In this document: positions 25,412-33,642 of the stretch, piece by piece
Numbering within the stretch: the first letter of the stretch is position 1
Layout of the letters: each line of letters begins with the position of its first letter
Assembly (NCBI RefSeq): GCF_003325475.1
Contig: NZ_CP029495.1
Location: 3,596,001-3,660,000, forward strand
Source: Chromobacterium phragmitis
GTDB taxonomy: Bacteria; Pseudomonadota; Gammaproteobacteria; Burkholderiales; Chromobacteriaceae
Reading direction: 5' to 3'
Length of the DNA: 64,000 nt
Translations under genes and position numbers: made by a program
The notes under the pieces: model-generated
What the model was told of the DNA's origin: nothing
Seen by the model: only the letters and a program-made list of their open reading frames with translations
The model's database searches: none

Positions 25412-28084
25412 ATGAATACAACAACATTACCGCGTCGGTATCGGGCGTGGGGACTTCCCGTGATGGTATCGCTGGCGCTGTCCGCATGCCTGACCACGAC
25501 CGGCGGCGGCCAGGGCGCGTCGTCGCAGCCGGCGCCGCAGGCCAATCAGCCCAGCGCGCGCTATTCTTCCCATTCTCCGGCGTTGTCGGAAAAGCCGGAC
25601 TATCCGCACGGATTGCCGCCCGCCGCTCCGGATAACGGCGTCGCGCAGCCGCCCGCCAAGCCGCAGGGCCAGCAAGGCCAGGCCGCGCGCAAGGCGATCC
25701 AGCCCAAGCTGGCCGCGCCCAGCTATGCCGACTGCGACGAGGCCAAGCTCGGCCAGTTAAGCGGCCAGGCGCTGGTGCGCTACGTGGCCAGCGTGGACGG
25801 GACTTGCATGAACCGCCTGTTCCAGGCGGACAACTTCAGCTACCGCGTGGTGTCTCCGGCCAATATGCAGCTGGTGGCGGCCGAGGCGCGCGCGCGCGCC
25901 GCCGCGTGGGATGGCCAGAGCGCCAACGGCTTGTGGCCGCTGGCGGTGTTCCTGAAAGCCGGTTACTTCCTGCAATACAGCCACGCCAAGGAAGTGGGCG
26001 ATTACGGCCCGGCGGTCGATAGGCCGGTGATGCAGGTGGTGGAGGCGATGGCAGCCAATCCGGCGCTGTGGAATGTCAAGGCGATAGACAGCAGCGGCGA
26101 CCACGACGCCTGGTATCGCGAGCGCGACGCGCGACAGAGCGTGGCGGAGACCCTGATCCTGGCGGATTCGGTGCGCAAGGCCGACTACGCCTTGCCGCTG
26201 CTGGCCAGTTTCTTCAGCCGCTACAACGCGGCGGCGAAGGACAATTGGGCGCGTTTCGCGCTGCATCCGATGCAAACCCTGCTGTTCAATATGCATTACC
26301 AGCCTGAGTTCGCCCAGAAGGTGGAGAAGGGCCAGCTTGACGGTCTGGCGGCCAGCCTGGCGGGGCTGACCCGCGCCGGCCAGCCGGCTTTCGCCGACGA
26401 GCAGATGTTCCTCAATACCCTGCGTGAAACCGGCCGCTTCATGCAATACCCGCGCACCGCGCCGCAGGCAGAGGCCGCCGTCGCCTTGCATCTGAAAGGC
26501 GAGAAGTTCGGCGCCGCTTGGGCGGAGGCCGTGTACGCGCTGAAGAAGCTGGGCAAGGTGCCATGCGACCGCTACGGTATCTGCCAGGCTGAGCAGGAGC
26601 TGCGCGTCAATTTGTTCCCCAACCGCTGGAGCTTCGACAACGGCAAGCTGGTGTTCGAAACCCCGCTGAGCCTGGCCGAGGTGGAGCCGCTGTATTACGC
26701 GATGAAGCAGGTGCAGACCCAGCTGTTCCGCGTGGCCGGCACCAAGGAGGCGGTGACGGGCGACAGCAACGAGAAGCTGAAGATGGTGATCTACGGCACC
26801 AAGACCGCCTACCAACGCTTCCAGGGCCTGCTCAACGAGCTGTCCACCGACAACGGCGGCATCTACATCGAGAAGGATGGCACCTTCTACACCTACCAGC
26901 GCGAAGTGCCGCGCGAAAGCTATCTGACCCTGGAAGAACTGGTGCGCCACGAGTATGTGCATTATCTGTCCGGCCGCTACATTCAGCCGGGCATGTGGGG
27001 CACGTCCGAGTTCTATCGCGACGACCGCCGCATGCCGTGGTATGACGAAGGCTTCGCCGAGTTCATGGCCTGGAGCACCTCGCGCGACGGCATCAAGGTG
27101 CGCGGCCACGTGGTGGACGTGGTGGCGAACGGCTGGCCCAACAGCTTCCTGGAGCCGTCCCGCATCATGCGCTCCAGCTATAGCGACGGCTGGGATTTCT
27201 ACAGCCACTCCGCGCTGTGGTTCTACTACCTGAACCAGCAACAGCCGGGCAAGATCGCCGACATCCTGGCCTCGCTGCGCGCCGACGACGTCAAGCGTTT
27301 CGACGCCTTGGTGAGCGGCATGGGCGGCGACGCCGCGCTGGTGTCCGGCTTCCGCCAGTACGTGGACCAGCAGGTGCAGCTGGCCAAGTCCGGCCAGCTG
27401 GGCGATACCTCGACCGAAGAGGGCGTGGACTGGGTGGCGCAGGATAAATGGCAGTCCGGCGACGCCGCCGCGGTGGAGGCGGCGCTGCGCCGCTCGCTGC
27501 CGGTGGCTTGCCAAGTATGGGCCGACGGCCAAACCAGCGCGCTGCGCCGCTTCGAGTGCAACGGCGCCTTGCCGCTGTCCGCCAGCGACAACACCCGCGC
27601 CCGCCAAGAGCTGGACAAGCTGCTGGACGGCGCGCTGCAAGGCCTGGTGAAAACTTCCGGCATCAATAACCTGATGGCGACCAACTGCTCGGCTACGGAC
27701 TACGACTTCAAGCGCAAAACCGCAACCTTGCGTTGCGAAGGTCCGCTGGGTCCGGCCGGCAGCGGCAAGCCGCAACCGCCGCAAACCGGCGAGCTGGGTC
27801 TGGCCAAGCTGAGCTATGGCGGCCCGGCGCGTTGCCTGCGCGGCCAGCTGCAGGGCGTGGGCGGGGTGGAGCGCTATCAATTGGCGCAGGCGCCGCAACT
27901 GGGCCGCGCCGCGGTATCCGACTGGGGCACTTTCACCTACCGCCGCGATGCCGATCAAGCTGGCGTGGCCGACAAGATGACCATCCGCCTCAGCAAGGGC
28001 TCGCAGAGCCGCGACGTGGTAGTGGAGCTGAACGCGACGCCGCGCGACATGCCTGAAGAGCAGTGCTGGTCTCTGGCTGGCTAA
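25412..28084 (+). CDS. M9-family collagenase-like metallopeptidase, lipoprotein
   Basis: 890 residues. The N-terminus MNTTTLPRRYRAWGLPVMVS...LSAC is a lipoprotein signal ending in a lipobox Cys, followed by a Pro/Gln/Ser linker. The M9N activator region begins near residue 110 ('YADCDEAKLGQLSGQALVRY', 'CMNRLF'). The zinc site is HEYVHYLSGRY (H513, E514, H517) and the third ligand Glu546 lies in 'WYDEGFAEFMAWS', a spacing close to clostridial ColG as I recall it. It should cleave collagen or gelatin-like substrates outside the cell or at the surface, for nutrition or host damage. The gene is monocistronic between two terminators. Confidence 0.93.
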   Translation: MNTTTLPRRYRAWGLPVMVSLALSACLTTTGGGQGASSQPAPQANQPSARYSSHSPALSEKPDYPHGLPPAAPDNGVAQPPAKPQGQQGQAARKAIQPKLAAPSYADCDEAKLGQLSGQALVRYVASVDGTCMNRLFQADNFSYRVVSPANMQLVAAEARARAAAWDGQSANGLWPLAVFLKAGYFLQYSHAKEVGDYGPAVDRPVMQVVEAMAANPALWNVKAIDSSGDHDAWYRERDARQSVAETLILADSVRKADYALPLLASFFSRYNAAAKDNWARFALHPMQTLLFNMHYQPEFAQKVEKGQLDGLAASLAGLTRAGQPAFADEQMFLNTLRETGRFMQYPRTAPQAEAAVALHLKGEKFGAAWAEAVYALKKLGKVPCDRYGICQAEQELRVNLFPNRWSFDNGKLVFETPLSLAEVEPLYYAMKQVQTQLFRVAGTKEAVTGDSNEKLKMVIYGTKTAYQRFQGLLNELSTDNGGIYIEKDGTFYTYQREVPRESYLTLEELVRHEYVHYLSGRYIQPGMWGTSEFYRDDRRMPWYDEGFAEFMAWSTSRDGIKVRGHVVDVVANGWPNSFLEPSRIMRSSYSDGWDFYSHSALWFYYLNQQQPGKIADILASLRADDVKRFDALVSGMGGDAALVSGFRQYVDQQVQLAKSGQLGDTSTEEGVDWVAQDKWQSGDAAAVEAALRRSLPVACQVWADGQTSALRRFECNGALPLSASDNTRARQELDKLLDGALQGLVKTSGINNLMATNCSATDYDFKRKTATLRCEGPLGPAGSGKPQPPQTGELGLAKLSYGGPARCLRGQLQGVGGVERYQLAQAPQLGRAAVSDWGTFTYRRDADQAGVADKMTIRLSKGSQSRDVVVELNATPRDMPEEQCWSLAG

Positions 28085-28110
28085 TGACGCTTGCCGGCAG
28101 GAAAATCAGA

Positions 28111-28136
28111 AAAGCCGGGTTCGCCCGGCTTTTTTT
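28111..28136 (+). terminator. Intrinsic terminator after the collagenase gene
   Basis: A 9-bp stem (AAAGCCGGG / CCCGGCTTT) with a TTCG tetraloop and a T-run. Confidence 0.9.
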
Positions 28137-28157
28137 GCGCCGCAGCGAGGAGGGCGC

Positions 28158-29231
28158 TTACAGCGGCTGCACGGCAATGGAGCCGGGCTTTTCCAGCCAC
28201 GCCAGAAAAGCGTCGCCCAGGCGCTGGCTTTCCGCGCTGGCGGCTTTCCAGTGCCGGCGGCGCAATTCGTCGCGCCCCTGGTAGCGGCGGAAATCCTTGC
28301 GGTCCGGCAGCCGTTGGCCGGGCAGGGCGGCCAGGTATTCGCGGGACGGCGCCAGCAGCACGGTGTTGGCGTGATGGGCGACGGATGGCTTGCGCCATGG
28401 CAGCGTCTTGTCGAACCAGCCGGGCACGATGCGGTCGGTGAAGTGCGGATACAGCGCGATGTCGTCGCCGTGGGCGAAGGGGAAGTCGATATGGTAGTCG
28501 GTGAGCCCGCCGTCGCGGTAGACCGCCTTGGGCGCGCCCGGCAGCTGCACGCCGTGCAGCACGCCAGGTATCGCCACCGTGCCCATCAGTGCCTGTTCCA
28601 GGTTATCCGCGTTAAGAGGATAAAGCCGGGTGGGAATGGCGTCTTCCGGCCGGAAGCGCAGCGAACTGCGAGGGTCGTGGCAGATCACCCGGCTGAAGCT
28701 GTGGCGTAGCAAGGGGCGCGAGACGGCGTTCAGCGCCGCCGCCAGCGCCAGGCCGGAAAACAAGGCGGAACGGGCTTCGCGGTTGGTCAGGCCGCGCGAT
28801 TGCACCAGCAGCAGGCTGAGCCGGTAATGCGGATGCGCGAGAATGTTTTCCAGTCCATCCGGGCCGAGGATGTCGCGCAGCATTTGCCGCGTTTGCGCGG
28901 TGATCTGGGCGACGGTGGCTCCGGGGTGGTAATGCTCGGCCGTGTAGCGTTCGGCCAGGCGGGACAGCGCTGCGGCCGGGTCCGGCTGCATCGCGCAGGC
29001 GAAGCGCCAGCCGCCTATCGACGCGCCCACCAGTTCGCGTTCGCGCGGGGCTCCAGCCAGCCAGCCGAACACCGCCTGGTCCAGCCCGGTCATGCCTACT
29101 GCTTTAGGGCCGCCCGCCGCGCCGGGCAATGTGGCCACCTGGAAGGGGCTCAGCCCCTGCTGCAGCAATCGGCGCGCGCCGGCGCCGGCCTTGATGGTGA
29201 GAACGGGTTGGCGGATATGAATGGCGGTCAT
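28158..29231 (-). CDS. Patatin-like phospholipase
   Basis: 357 residues. The Ser-Asp dyad of patatins is visible: S71 in the nucleophile elbow 'VGASIGGW' and D240 in 'YRDGGLTDYHIDF'. A Gly-rich oxyanion segment 'LPGAAGGPKAVGMTGLD' precedes the Ser. No signal peptide is seen, so it may act in the cytoplasm or be exported by another route. Patatins hydrolyse acyl chains from lipids, and some bacterial members are toxins. The gene converges with the collagenase gene and is divergent from the GAF protein gene. Confidence 0.9.
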   Translation of the reverse strand: MTAIHIRQPVLTIKAGAGARRLLQQGLSPFQVATLPGAAGGPKAVGMTGLDQAVFGWLAGAPRERELVGASIGGWRFACAMQPDPAAALSRLAERYTAEHYHPGATVAQITAQTRQMLRDILGPDGLENILAHPHYRLSLLLVQSRGLTNREARSALFSGLALAAALNAVSRPLLRHSFSRVICHDPRSSLRFRPEDAIPTRLYPLNADNLEQALMGTVAIPGVLHGVQLPGAPKAVYRDGGLTDYHIDFPFAHGDDIALYPHFTDRIVPGWFDKTLPWRKPSVAHHANTVLLAPSREYLAALPGQRLPDRKDFRRYQGRDELRRRHWKAASAESQRLGDAFLAWLEKPGSIAVQPL

Positions 29232-29332
29232 TACGATATAAAGTGGCGAAATGGCGAAGCGTGGTCGGGTTTGATATCCTGTTGCGTTTCGAATTCAGCG
29301 CGCTCAGGCGCGCCGCCGTTCAGGAGTTCCCC

Positions 29333-30055
29333 ATGATACCCGCAAGCCAGCTGACCGACTATCTGCGAGAGCAGGCCTTGAAACTCGACATCACCGAACT
29401 GCAGATCGCGGTGATGACGCTGCAGGCCGTCATCGCCGTGGCGAAGCCGGCGCCCAGCCGCGACCTGTACCGCTACAAGGTGCCCAAACTGGGCGAGGGC
29501 GGCAGCTGCTCGCTGTACGACGAGCTGGACGAAACCCCGTACGACCTGCGCGTGGCGCTGGGCGTGGAAACGCCGGAAACCACCGCCGGGCTGGTCAACC
29601 TGAACGCCTTGCTGGACTCGGTCAACGCCAAGATCGGCGCCGACTGGATCGGCATCTACCGCAAGATCGGCATCGGCAAGAACGCGGTGCTGGTCAAGCT
29701 GGCCTACAAGGGCGTGGAAAGCCGCGCCGAGTTTCCGTTGACGGAAGCGTTCGCCGAGTTCAGCAACAACAGCCGCGTGGGCCTTACCGGCTGGGGAGTG
29801 GTGGTGGACGACATCGCGCAATGGCGTGCCGAGGGCGGGGGTTATTACGAGTGCGATCCCAAGGTGAAAAGCGAGATCTGCCTGCCGGTGCTGAACCGCG
29901 ACGACAACGTGCTGGGCATCATCGACGCCGAGTCGTTCACCGCCGGCCACTTCACGCCGGAGCGGCAGGTATGGCTGGCCGCGCTGGCCATCGTGCTGCC
30001 GCAGATACTCGTCAATCTGCCGCCGCTTGAAAACGGGGAAAGTCTCCCCAACTAA
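29333..30055 (+). CDS. GAF-domain protein (MsrC-like fold)
   Basis: 240 residues. The start at 29333 (MIPASQLTDYLREQ) follows CAGGAG. The C-terminal two thirds form a GAF domain: 'IGADWIGIYRKIG', 'GVVVDDIAQ' and 'KSEICLPVLNRDDNVLGIID', the last resembling free methionine-(R)-sulfoxide reductase (MsrC) proteins. The N-terminal 90 residues are an extra domain, so the enzymatic call is uncertain. It lies 60 nt before ribA with a small terminator-like hairpin between. Confidence 0.8.
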   Translation: MIPASQLTDYLREQALKLDITELQIAVMTLQAVIAVAKPAPSRDLYRYKVPKLGEGGSCSLYDELDETPYDLRVALGVETPETTAGLVNLNALLDSVNAKIGADWIGIYRKIGIGKNAVLVKLAYKGVESRAEFPLTEAFAEFSNNSRVGLTGWGVVVDDIAQWRAEGGGYYECDPKVKSEICLPVLNRDDNVLGIIDAESFTAGHFTPERQVWLAALAIVLPQILVNLPPLENGESLPN

Positions 30056-30065
30056 GCATCACCAC

Positions 30066-30085
30066 AGGCCGCCGCGCGGCCTTTT
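30066..30085 (+). terminator. Small terminator-like hairpin before ribA
   Basis: A 7-bp stem (AGGCCGC / GCGGCCT) with a 3-nt loop is followed by four T residues. Weak, but its position fits. Confidence 0.5.
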
Positions 30086-30115
30086 CGCATTGCATTCCTC
30101 AGCGTTGGAGAAGTC

Positions 30116-30733
30116 ATGTCGCCGCACCCGCAATCCGCTCCCGAACCTATCATCCAGTACATCGCCAGCTGCAAGCTGCCCACGCCGTGGGGCGAGTTCG
30201 CCATGCATGGCTTCGAGGAAGAGAGCGGCCAGGAGCATGTGGCGCTGACGCTGGGCGAGGTGGGCGATGGCCAGCCGGTGCTGGCGCGGCTGCATTCGGA
30301 ATGCCTGACCGGCGACGCGCTGTTCTCCTTGCGGTGCGACTGCGGCTTCCAACTGGAAGCGGCGATGGAAGCCATCAGCAAGGCTGGCCGCGGCGCGCTG
30401 CTGTATCTGCGCCAGGAAGGCCGCGGCATCGGCCTGATCAACAAGATCCGCGCCTACAAGCTGCAGGATGGCGGCGCCGATACGGTGGAGGCCAACGAGC
30501 GGCTGGGTTTCCCGGCAGACATGCGCGATTTCCGCATCGCCCGCCACATGCTGGACCACCTGGGAATCAGCAGCGTCAAGGTGATGACCAACAACCCCCG
30601 CAAGCTGGCCACGCTGGAAGCGGCCGGCATCAAGGTGGTGGAGCGCGTGCCGCTGCAAGTGGGCCGCAATCCGTACAACGACCGCTATCTTGACACCAAG
30701 GCCGCCAAGCTGGGGCATATGCTGTTCAAGTAA
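30116..30733 (+). CDS. ribA: GTP cyclohydrolase II
   Basis: 205 residues, the length of monofunctional RibA. The zinc cysteines C63, C74 and C76 lie in 'HSECLTGDALFSLRCDCGFQL'. The catalytic block 'GALLYLRQEGRGIGLINKIRAYKLQD' and the later 'MTNNPRKLATLEAAGI' are present. It opens the GTP ring in the first committed step of riboflavin synthesis. It is a stand-alone gene directly upstream of ssrA. Confidence 0.97.
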   Translation: MSPHPQSAPEPIIQYIASCKLPTPWGEFAMHGFEEESGQEHVALTLGEVGDGQPVLARLHSECLTGDALFSLRCDCGFQLEAAMEAISKAGRGALLYLRQEGRGIGLINKIRAYKLQDGGADTVEANERLGFPADMRDFRIARHMLDHLGISSVKVMTNNPRKLATLEAAGIKVVERVPLQVGRNPYNDRYLDTKAAKLGHMLFK

Positions 30734-30782
30734 GCTGGAGTCGGCGAGCATGCGGGCGCTCGCCAAGCGATGATAGTTGTAA

Positions 30783-30788
30783 TATAAT
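30783..30788 (+). promoter_or_regulatory. Probable -10 element of the ssrA promoter
   Basis: A consensus TATAAT sits 15 nt before the mature 5' end of tmRNA. No good -35 element is visible 16-18 nt upstream. Confidence 0.6.
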
Positions 30789-30802
30789 GAACATTCTTAT
30801 CT

Positions 30803-31168
30803 GGGGGCGACCTGGTTTCGACGGGGGTTGCGAAGCAGATGGGGGCATACCGGGATTTCAGTCACCCCGTAAAACGCTGAATTTATATAGTCGCAAACGA
30901 CGAAACTTACGCTCTGGCAGCCTAACGGCCGGCCAGACACTACAACGGTTCGCAGATGGGCCGGGGGCGTCAAAACCCTGTAGTGTCACTCTACATCTGC
31001 TAGTGCTGTTCCGGGTTACTTGGTTCAGTGCGAAATAATAGGTAACTCGCCAAAGTCCAGCCTGTCCGTCGGCGTGGCAGCGGTTAAATCCCAAATGACA
31101 CGACTAAGTATGTAGAACTCACTGTAGAGGACTTTCGGACGCGGGTTCGATTCCCGCCGCCTCCACCA
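30803..31168 (+). ncRNA. ssrA: Transfer-messenger RNA (tmRNA)
   Basis: 366 nt. The 5' end GGGGGCG pairs with CGCCTCC before the 3' ACCA to form the acceptor stem, with a G-U pair at the third position, the alanyl-tRNA synthetase identity element. The T-arm is seen in 'GCGGGTTCGATTCCCGC'. The core 'TAGTCGCAAACGACGAAAC' precedes and begins the mRNA-like part. It rescues stalled ribosomes together with SmpB. The 3' end is a classic integration site for mobile elements, and the DNA downstream looks accessory. Confidence 0.98.
30893..30925 (+). other. ssrA: tmRNA tag reading frame (ANDETYALAA)
   Basis: The resume codon GCA at 30893 opens a ten-codon frame ending in TAA that encodes ANDETYALAA. 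The final ALAA marks tagged proteins for ClpXP and related proteases. The tag agrees with what I recall for Neisseriales. Confidence 0.95.
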
Positions 31169-31202
31169 CAAATTCTTAGCAAAATCAATTGCTTACAAAA
31201 AC

Positions 31203-31229
31203 AGCCCTGCTTCTGCGGGGCTTTTTTTT
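31203..31229 (+). terminator. Intrinsic terminator of ssrA
   Basis: An 8-bp stem (AGCCCTGC / GCGGGGCT, one G-U pair) with a TTCT loop and eight T residues. Confidence 0.9.
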
Positions 31230-31349
31230 GGGCTAGTTGGGGGGGGCTTGGTCAGCTTTTTGGTCTGCTTTTTCCTTCTCGCCAAAACCAATTTGTCATT
31301 TTCCTGCCGCTTGTCGAATGATTGTTGCCCGACGGCGCGTCTATCGCGT

Positions 31350-31375
31350 AATTTGAAAATGCACAAATTCAAATT
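31350..31375. repeat. AT-rich inverted repeat upstream of the umuDC remnant
   Basis: AATTTGAA and TTCAAATT, 8 bp each and perfect, are separated by 10 nt. It is not a LexA box (no CTG-N10-CAG). It could be a leftover operator or a small hairpin. Confidence 0.4.
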
Positions 31376-31424
31376 GCTATCGGTATGACTTCAACTTCTT
31401 GCTTGACCCCTCGAGAGGGGGGCA

Positions 31425-31807
31425 TTGCCGTTCGTTCTGGCCCCGGTTCGTGCCGGGTTTCCGTCGCCCGCCGACGACTATCTCGACGACAGCATCAATC
31501 TGCATGAGTACCTGGCGGCATTGGCCGAATTACGTGAGATCTATCGGTGCGGCTACCTGTACCACAACGCCGGCATCCTGCTGCAGGAAATCGGCCCGCG
31601 TGCCGTGGCGCAGGCGGACCTATTCGCCGCCCCGCTGATCCGCGCCGGCGCCAGCTAATGGGGGCGCTGGACGCAATCAATCGGGAATTTGGCCGCGGGA
31701 CGGTGCGGCTGGAGTCAGAGGACATGGCTCAGCGCTGGCAAATGCGCCAGGATGTGCGGTCGCCGCGCGGCATGGCGCGGCTAGATGGATTGCTCATCGT
31801 TAGGTAA
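31425..31807 (+). pseudogene. umuD-umuC deletion fusion remnant with frameshift
   Basis: The first about 30 codons read as the UmuD N-terminal region ('FVLAPVRAGFPSPADDYLDD', compare 'GFPSPAADY' in UmuD). At about 31510-31520 the same frame jumps into the C-terminal part of UmuC ('CGYLYHNAGILLQEIGPRAV', 'AQADLF'). The frame stops at 31656-31658, and the expected UmuC ending continues in another frame ('LMGALDAINREFGRG', 'MAQRWQMRQDVRSPR') to a stop at 31807. A large internal deletion plus a 1-nt loss near 31640-31657 explains this. The parent was an error-prone polymerase V operon, typically found on plasmids, phages and islands. It is not functional. Confidence 0.85.
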
Positions 31808-31888
31808 CAATTGCAATCACGGAGCAATAGGCTACTTCCCCTCCATCCCTGTGGTTTGTGGGGGATTTTTCTTATGGGCGATAGATAT

Positions 31889-32683
31889 TTATCTTAAGTG
31901 CGGACCAGATAAAGCATAACGGCTTGCTTCATCCATCAGGTCATCGCACATAGGATTCGACTTGAGAACGTGCGAGTTGGGATCGATCAGCGAAACGCCA
32001 AGCGACGCCTCCTCGGTCGCGGATGTCCAAACCTCTCCCATTGGGCCGATAATTTGGCTTTCGCCTCTGAATCTTTCCTCTTTGCCAGCATACATCTCAT
32101 TGCCGCTGCGATTGGCGCAAATTAGAGGAGTGGCATTCTCCATCGCACGAATGCGCGCAAGATGTGTCGTCCACGGTCCGCCGTAGTTGGCTGGGCAACA
32201 GAGTAACTGCGCGCCCTGGCGAACAAGTAAACGCGCGGCTTCTGGCATCCAGAGATCAAAACAGGTCAATACGCCAAAATGGCAGTTCCCGTCATCGAAA
32301 CACTGCAATGAATCGCCAGGAGAAAAAAGCGGCTTCTCCAAGCGAGACAAGTGGCACTTACGTTGCTTCCCAAGCCATCGTCCTCGCGATACGATAATCG
32401 CCGTGTTGTATATGCGATCACCATCACGCTCGGCGATGCCGGCAATGAATGTCGCATCCTTTTCCGCGGATAGTTGCAAAAGAAATTGCGCGCTCGGCCC
32501 ATCGGATGCCGATTCAGCATGACGTGACAAGGCTTCACGTGAATCGTGGAAATAGCCGATATTAAAAAGTTCTGGCATGACCATGAGATCAAAATGCGTC
32601 GAACCTACAAGATCGCGAACCTTTCCAAAATTTGCGGCGGGATCTCCAAATGAAACGGGATATTGCAGAAAAGCTGCGATCAT
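31889..32683 (-). CDS. Carbon-nitrogen hydrolase (nitrilase superfamily)
   Basis: 264 residues with the full Glu-Lys-Cys triad: E38 in 'VMPELFNIGYF', K109 in 'QRKCHLSRLEKPLFSPG' and C141 in 'VLTCFDLWMPEAARLL'. The later 'CANRSGNE' segment is also family-typical. It should hydrolyse an amide or nitrile in the cytoplasm; the substrate is not evident. GC content is clearly lower than in neighbours and third-position usage differs, which suggests horizontal transfer. The start at 32683 overlaps the stop of a short upstream frame by 4 nt, as if it were the last gene of a truncated operon. Confidence 0.88.
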   Translation of the reverse strand: MIAAFLQYPVSFGDPAANFGKVRDLVGSTHFDLMVMPELFNIGYFHDSREALSRHAESASDGPSAQFLLQLSAEKDATFIAGIAERDGDRIYNTAIIVSRGRWLGKQRKCHLSRLEKPLFSPGDSLQCFDDGNCHFGVLTCFDLWMPEAARLLVRQGAQLLCCPANYGGPWTTHLARIRAMENATPLICANRSGNEMYAGKEERFRGESQIIGPMGEVWTSATEEASLGVSLIDPNSHVLKSNPMCDDLMDEASRYALSGPHLR

Positions 32684-33030
32684 GGGCTAAAATCCATATT
32701 GACTATTTTGAATGGTGCATTGCCTATCTTCACCCGTCCGGCGCAGAAAGATGCCATGTTTTTCATGTGGATGAGCAAATGGTGTGCTCTATCCATACCT
32801 ATTGAGTGACAAAATAAAAACCAATAAGTTCTTCGCTGTAACCCGTCGCGGGTGATGATTGGTGCCGCCCAAAGGCTTCCTGTTCCTCGAAGCCAACGCG
32901 CTGGCATATCTGCTGCGCAGTGGGCGAGGTAAAACTCAAAAGCATATCAATGGCATATGTCCTGCATCAAAACCCCACCAATCCCCCGCATTGAGTTTTC
33001 ATGGATTTGGAGAGCTACCATGCGCGGTAA
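32684..33030. other. Accessory stretch with a truncated upstream frame
   Basis: On the minus strand the last 30-50 codons of an open frame (ending 'GNAPFKIVNMDFSP', stop at 32680) run into the nitrilase gene with an ATGA overlap. This looks like the 3' end of a lost gene. The N-terminal part of that frame (from 32907) lies in DNA of different composition and is unlikely to belong to it, so a junction near 32850 is likely. Nothing else can be supported here. Confidence 0.35.
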
Positions 33031-33348
33031 TTAAGGCTGATCGCAAACATTGGGATTCCGGCGAAACTCGCGACTTGCGTACTCATGGGCAGACATGTTG
33101 TCTGGCAGGGCCAGTATATCTGCCCAAGCGTTAATCTCGCCGACTTCGGGTGCGACCCTATCTTCCTTCACCATCTGCGCGGCGTAGCCATGGGCCAGAT
33201 GATGCAGCTTGATGCTGATTTCGTAGTGCTTGCGCCGCCACTTATCAGTAAGTTCGCGATACAGCTTCTGCTGGGCCTCACTTTGTGCATCGCGTTGATG
33301 TGCGATGGCTTGAACCGCACAATAGCTACTAAGTGCGTATGTCTGCAC
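33031..33348 (-). CDS. Hypothetical protein or gene fragment, 105 residues
   Basis: A charged, helical reading frame with protein-like composition ('AQQKLYRELTDKWRRKHYEI', 'HLAHGYAAQMVKEDRVAPEV'). No signal peptide, membrane segment or known motif is visible. It sits in the decayed accessory region between the nitrilase and a LysR fragment and may itself be a fragment. An overlapping plus-strand frame (33085-33354) has a less protein-like composition. Confidence 0.4.
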   Translation of the reverse strand: MQTYALSSYCAVQAIAHQRDAQSEAQQKLYRELTDKWRRKHYEISIKLHHLAHGYAAQMVKEDRVAPEVGEINAWADILALPDNMSAHEYASREFRRNPNVCDQP

Positions 33349-33373
33349 ATATGACAGCGCCTCTCTCGGCGTA

Positions 33374-33634
33374 GTGGTGGGCTGGGGTGCGGCCCCCGCG
33401 GGCGAGGGACCGTGGTTCGAGCGCTTTTACTTCAGCCCGCGGGCGGCGGTGGCGGGCCTTGGGGTGGCGATAGGCCCTTGGCGCCTAGTCCGGGATGATG
33501 TCGACAATGGCTTGCTGGCCGCGCCATTGGGCTTTGTCGAGGATGGCGCGCGCTACGCGCTGTTGTCGCCGGAGCCGTTCAGGCGAGACGGTCTGGCCGC
33601 GGATCTGCTGGCGTGGCTGCAGGAGATGTCTTGA
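33374..33634 (+). pseudogene. C-terminal fragment of a LysR-family regulator
   Basis: The frame encodes only the last part of a LysR effector-binding domain: 'AAVAGLGVAIGPWRLVRDDV' followed by 'NGLLAAPLGF' and 'YALLSPEP', as in GcvA-like regulators. The DNA-binding half and most of the effector domain are missing. The DNA is GC-rich like the core genome, so this was probably a resident gene cut by a deletion or insertion at its upstream end near 33350-33370. Confidence 0.75.
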
Positions 33635-33642
33635 AGACTTCC

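Noticed and set aside
25757..27958. 733-codon minus-strand open frame opposite the collagenase gene
   Set aside because: Shadow frame; the plus strand carries HEYVH and the downstream Glu of M9 peptidases.
30742..30764. Terminator between ribA and ssrA
   Set aside because: GGCGAGC and GCTCGCC form a 7-bp stem but no T-run follows, so it was not listed.
32859..33134. Plus-strand frame beginning with a Phe/Leu-rich stretch (GFLFLEANALAYLL)
   Set aside because: The first 20 codons look protein-like but the rest does not, and no family could be assigned; possibly a small fragment in the decayed region.
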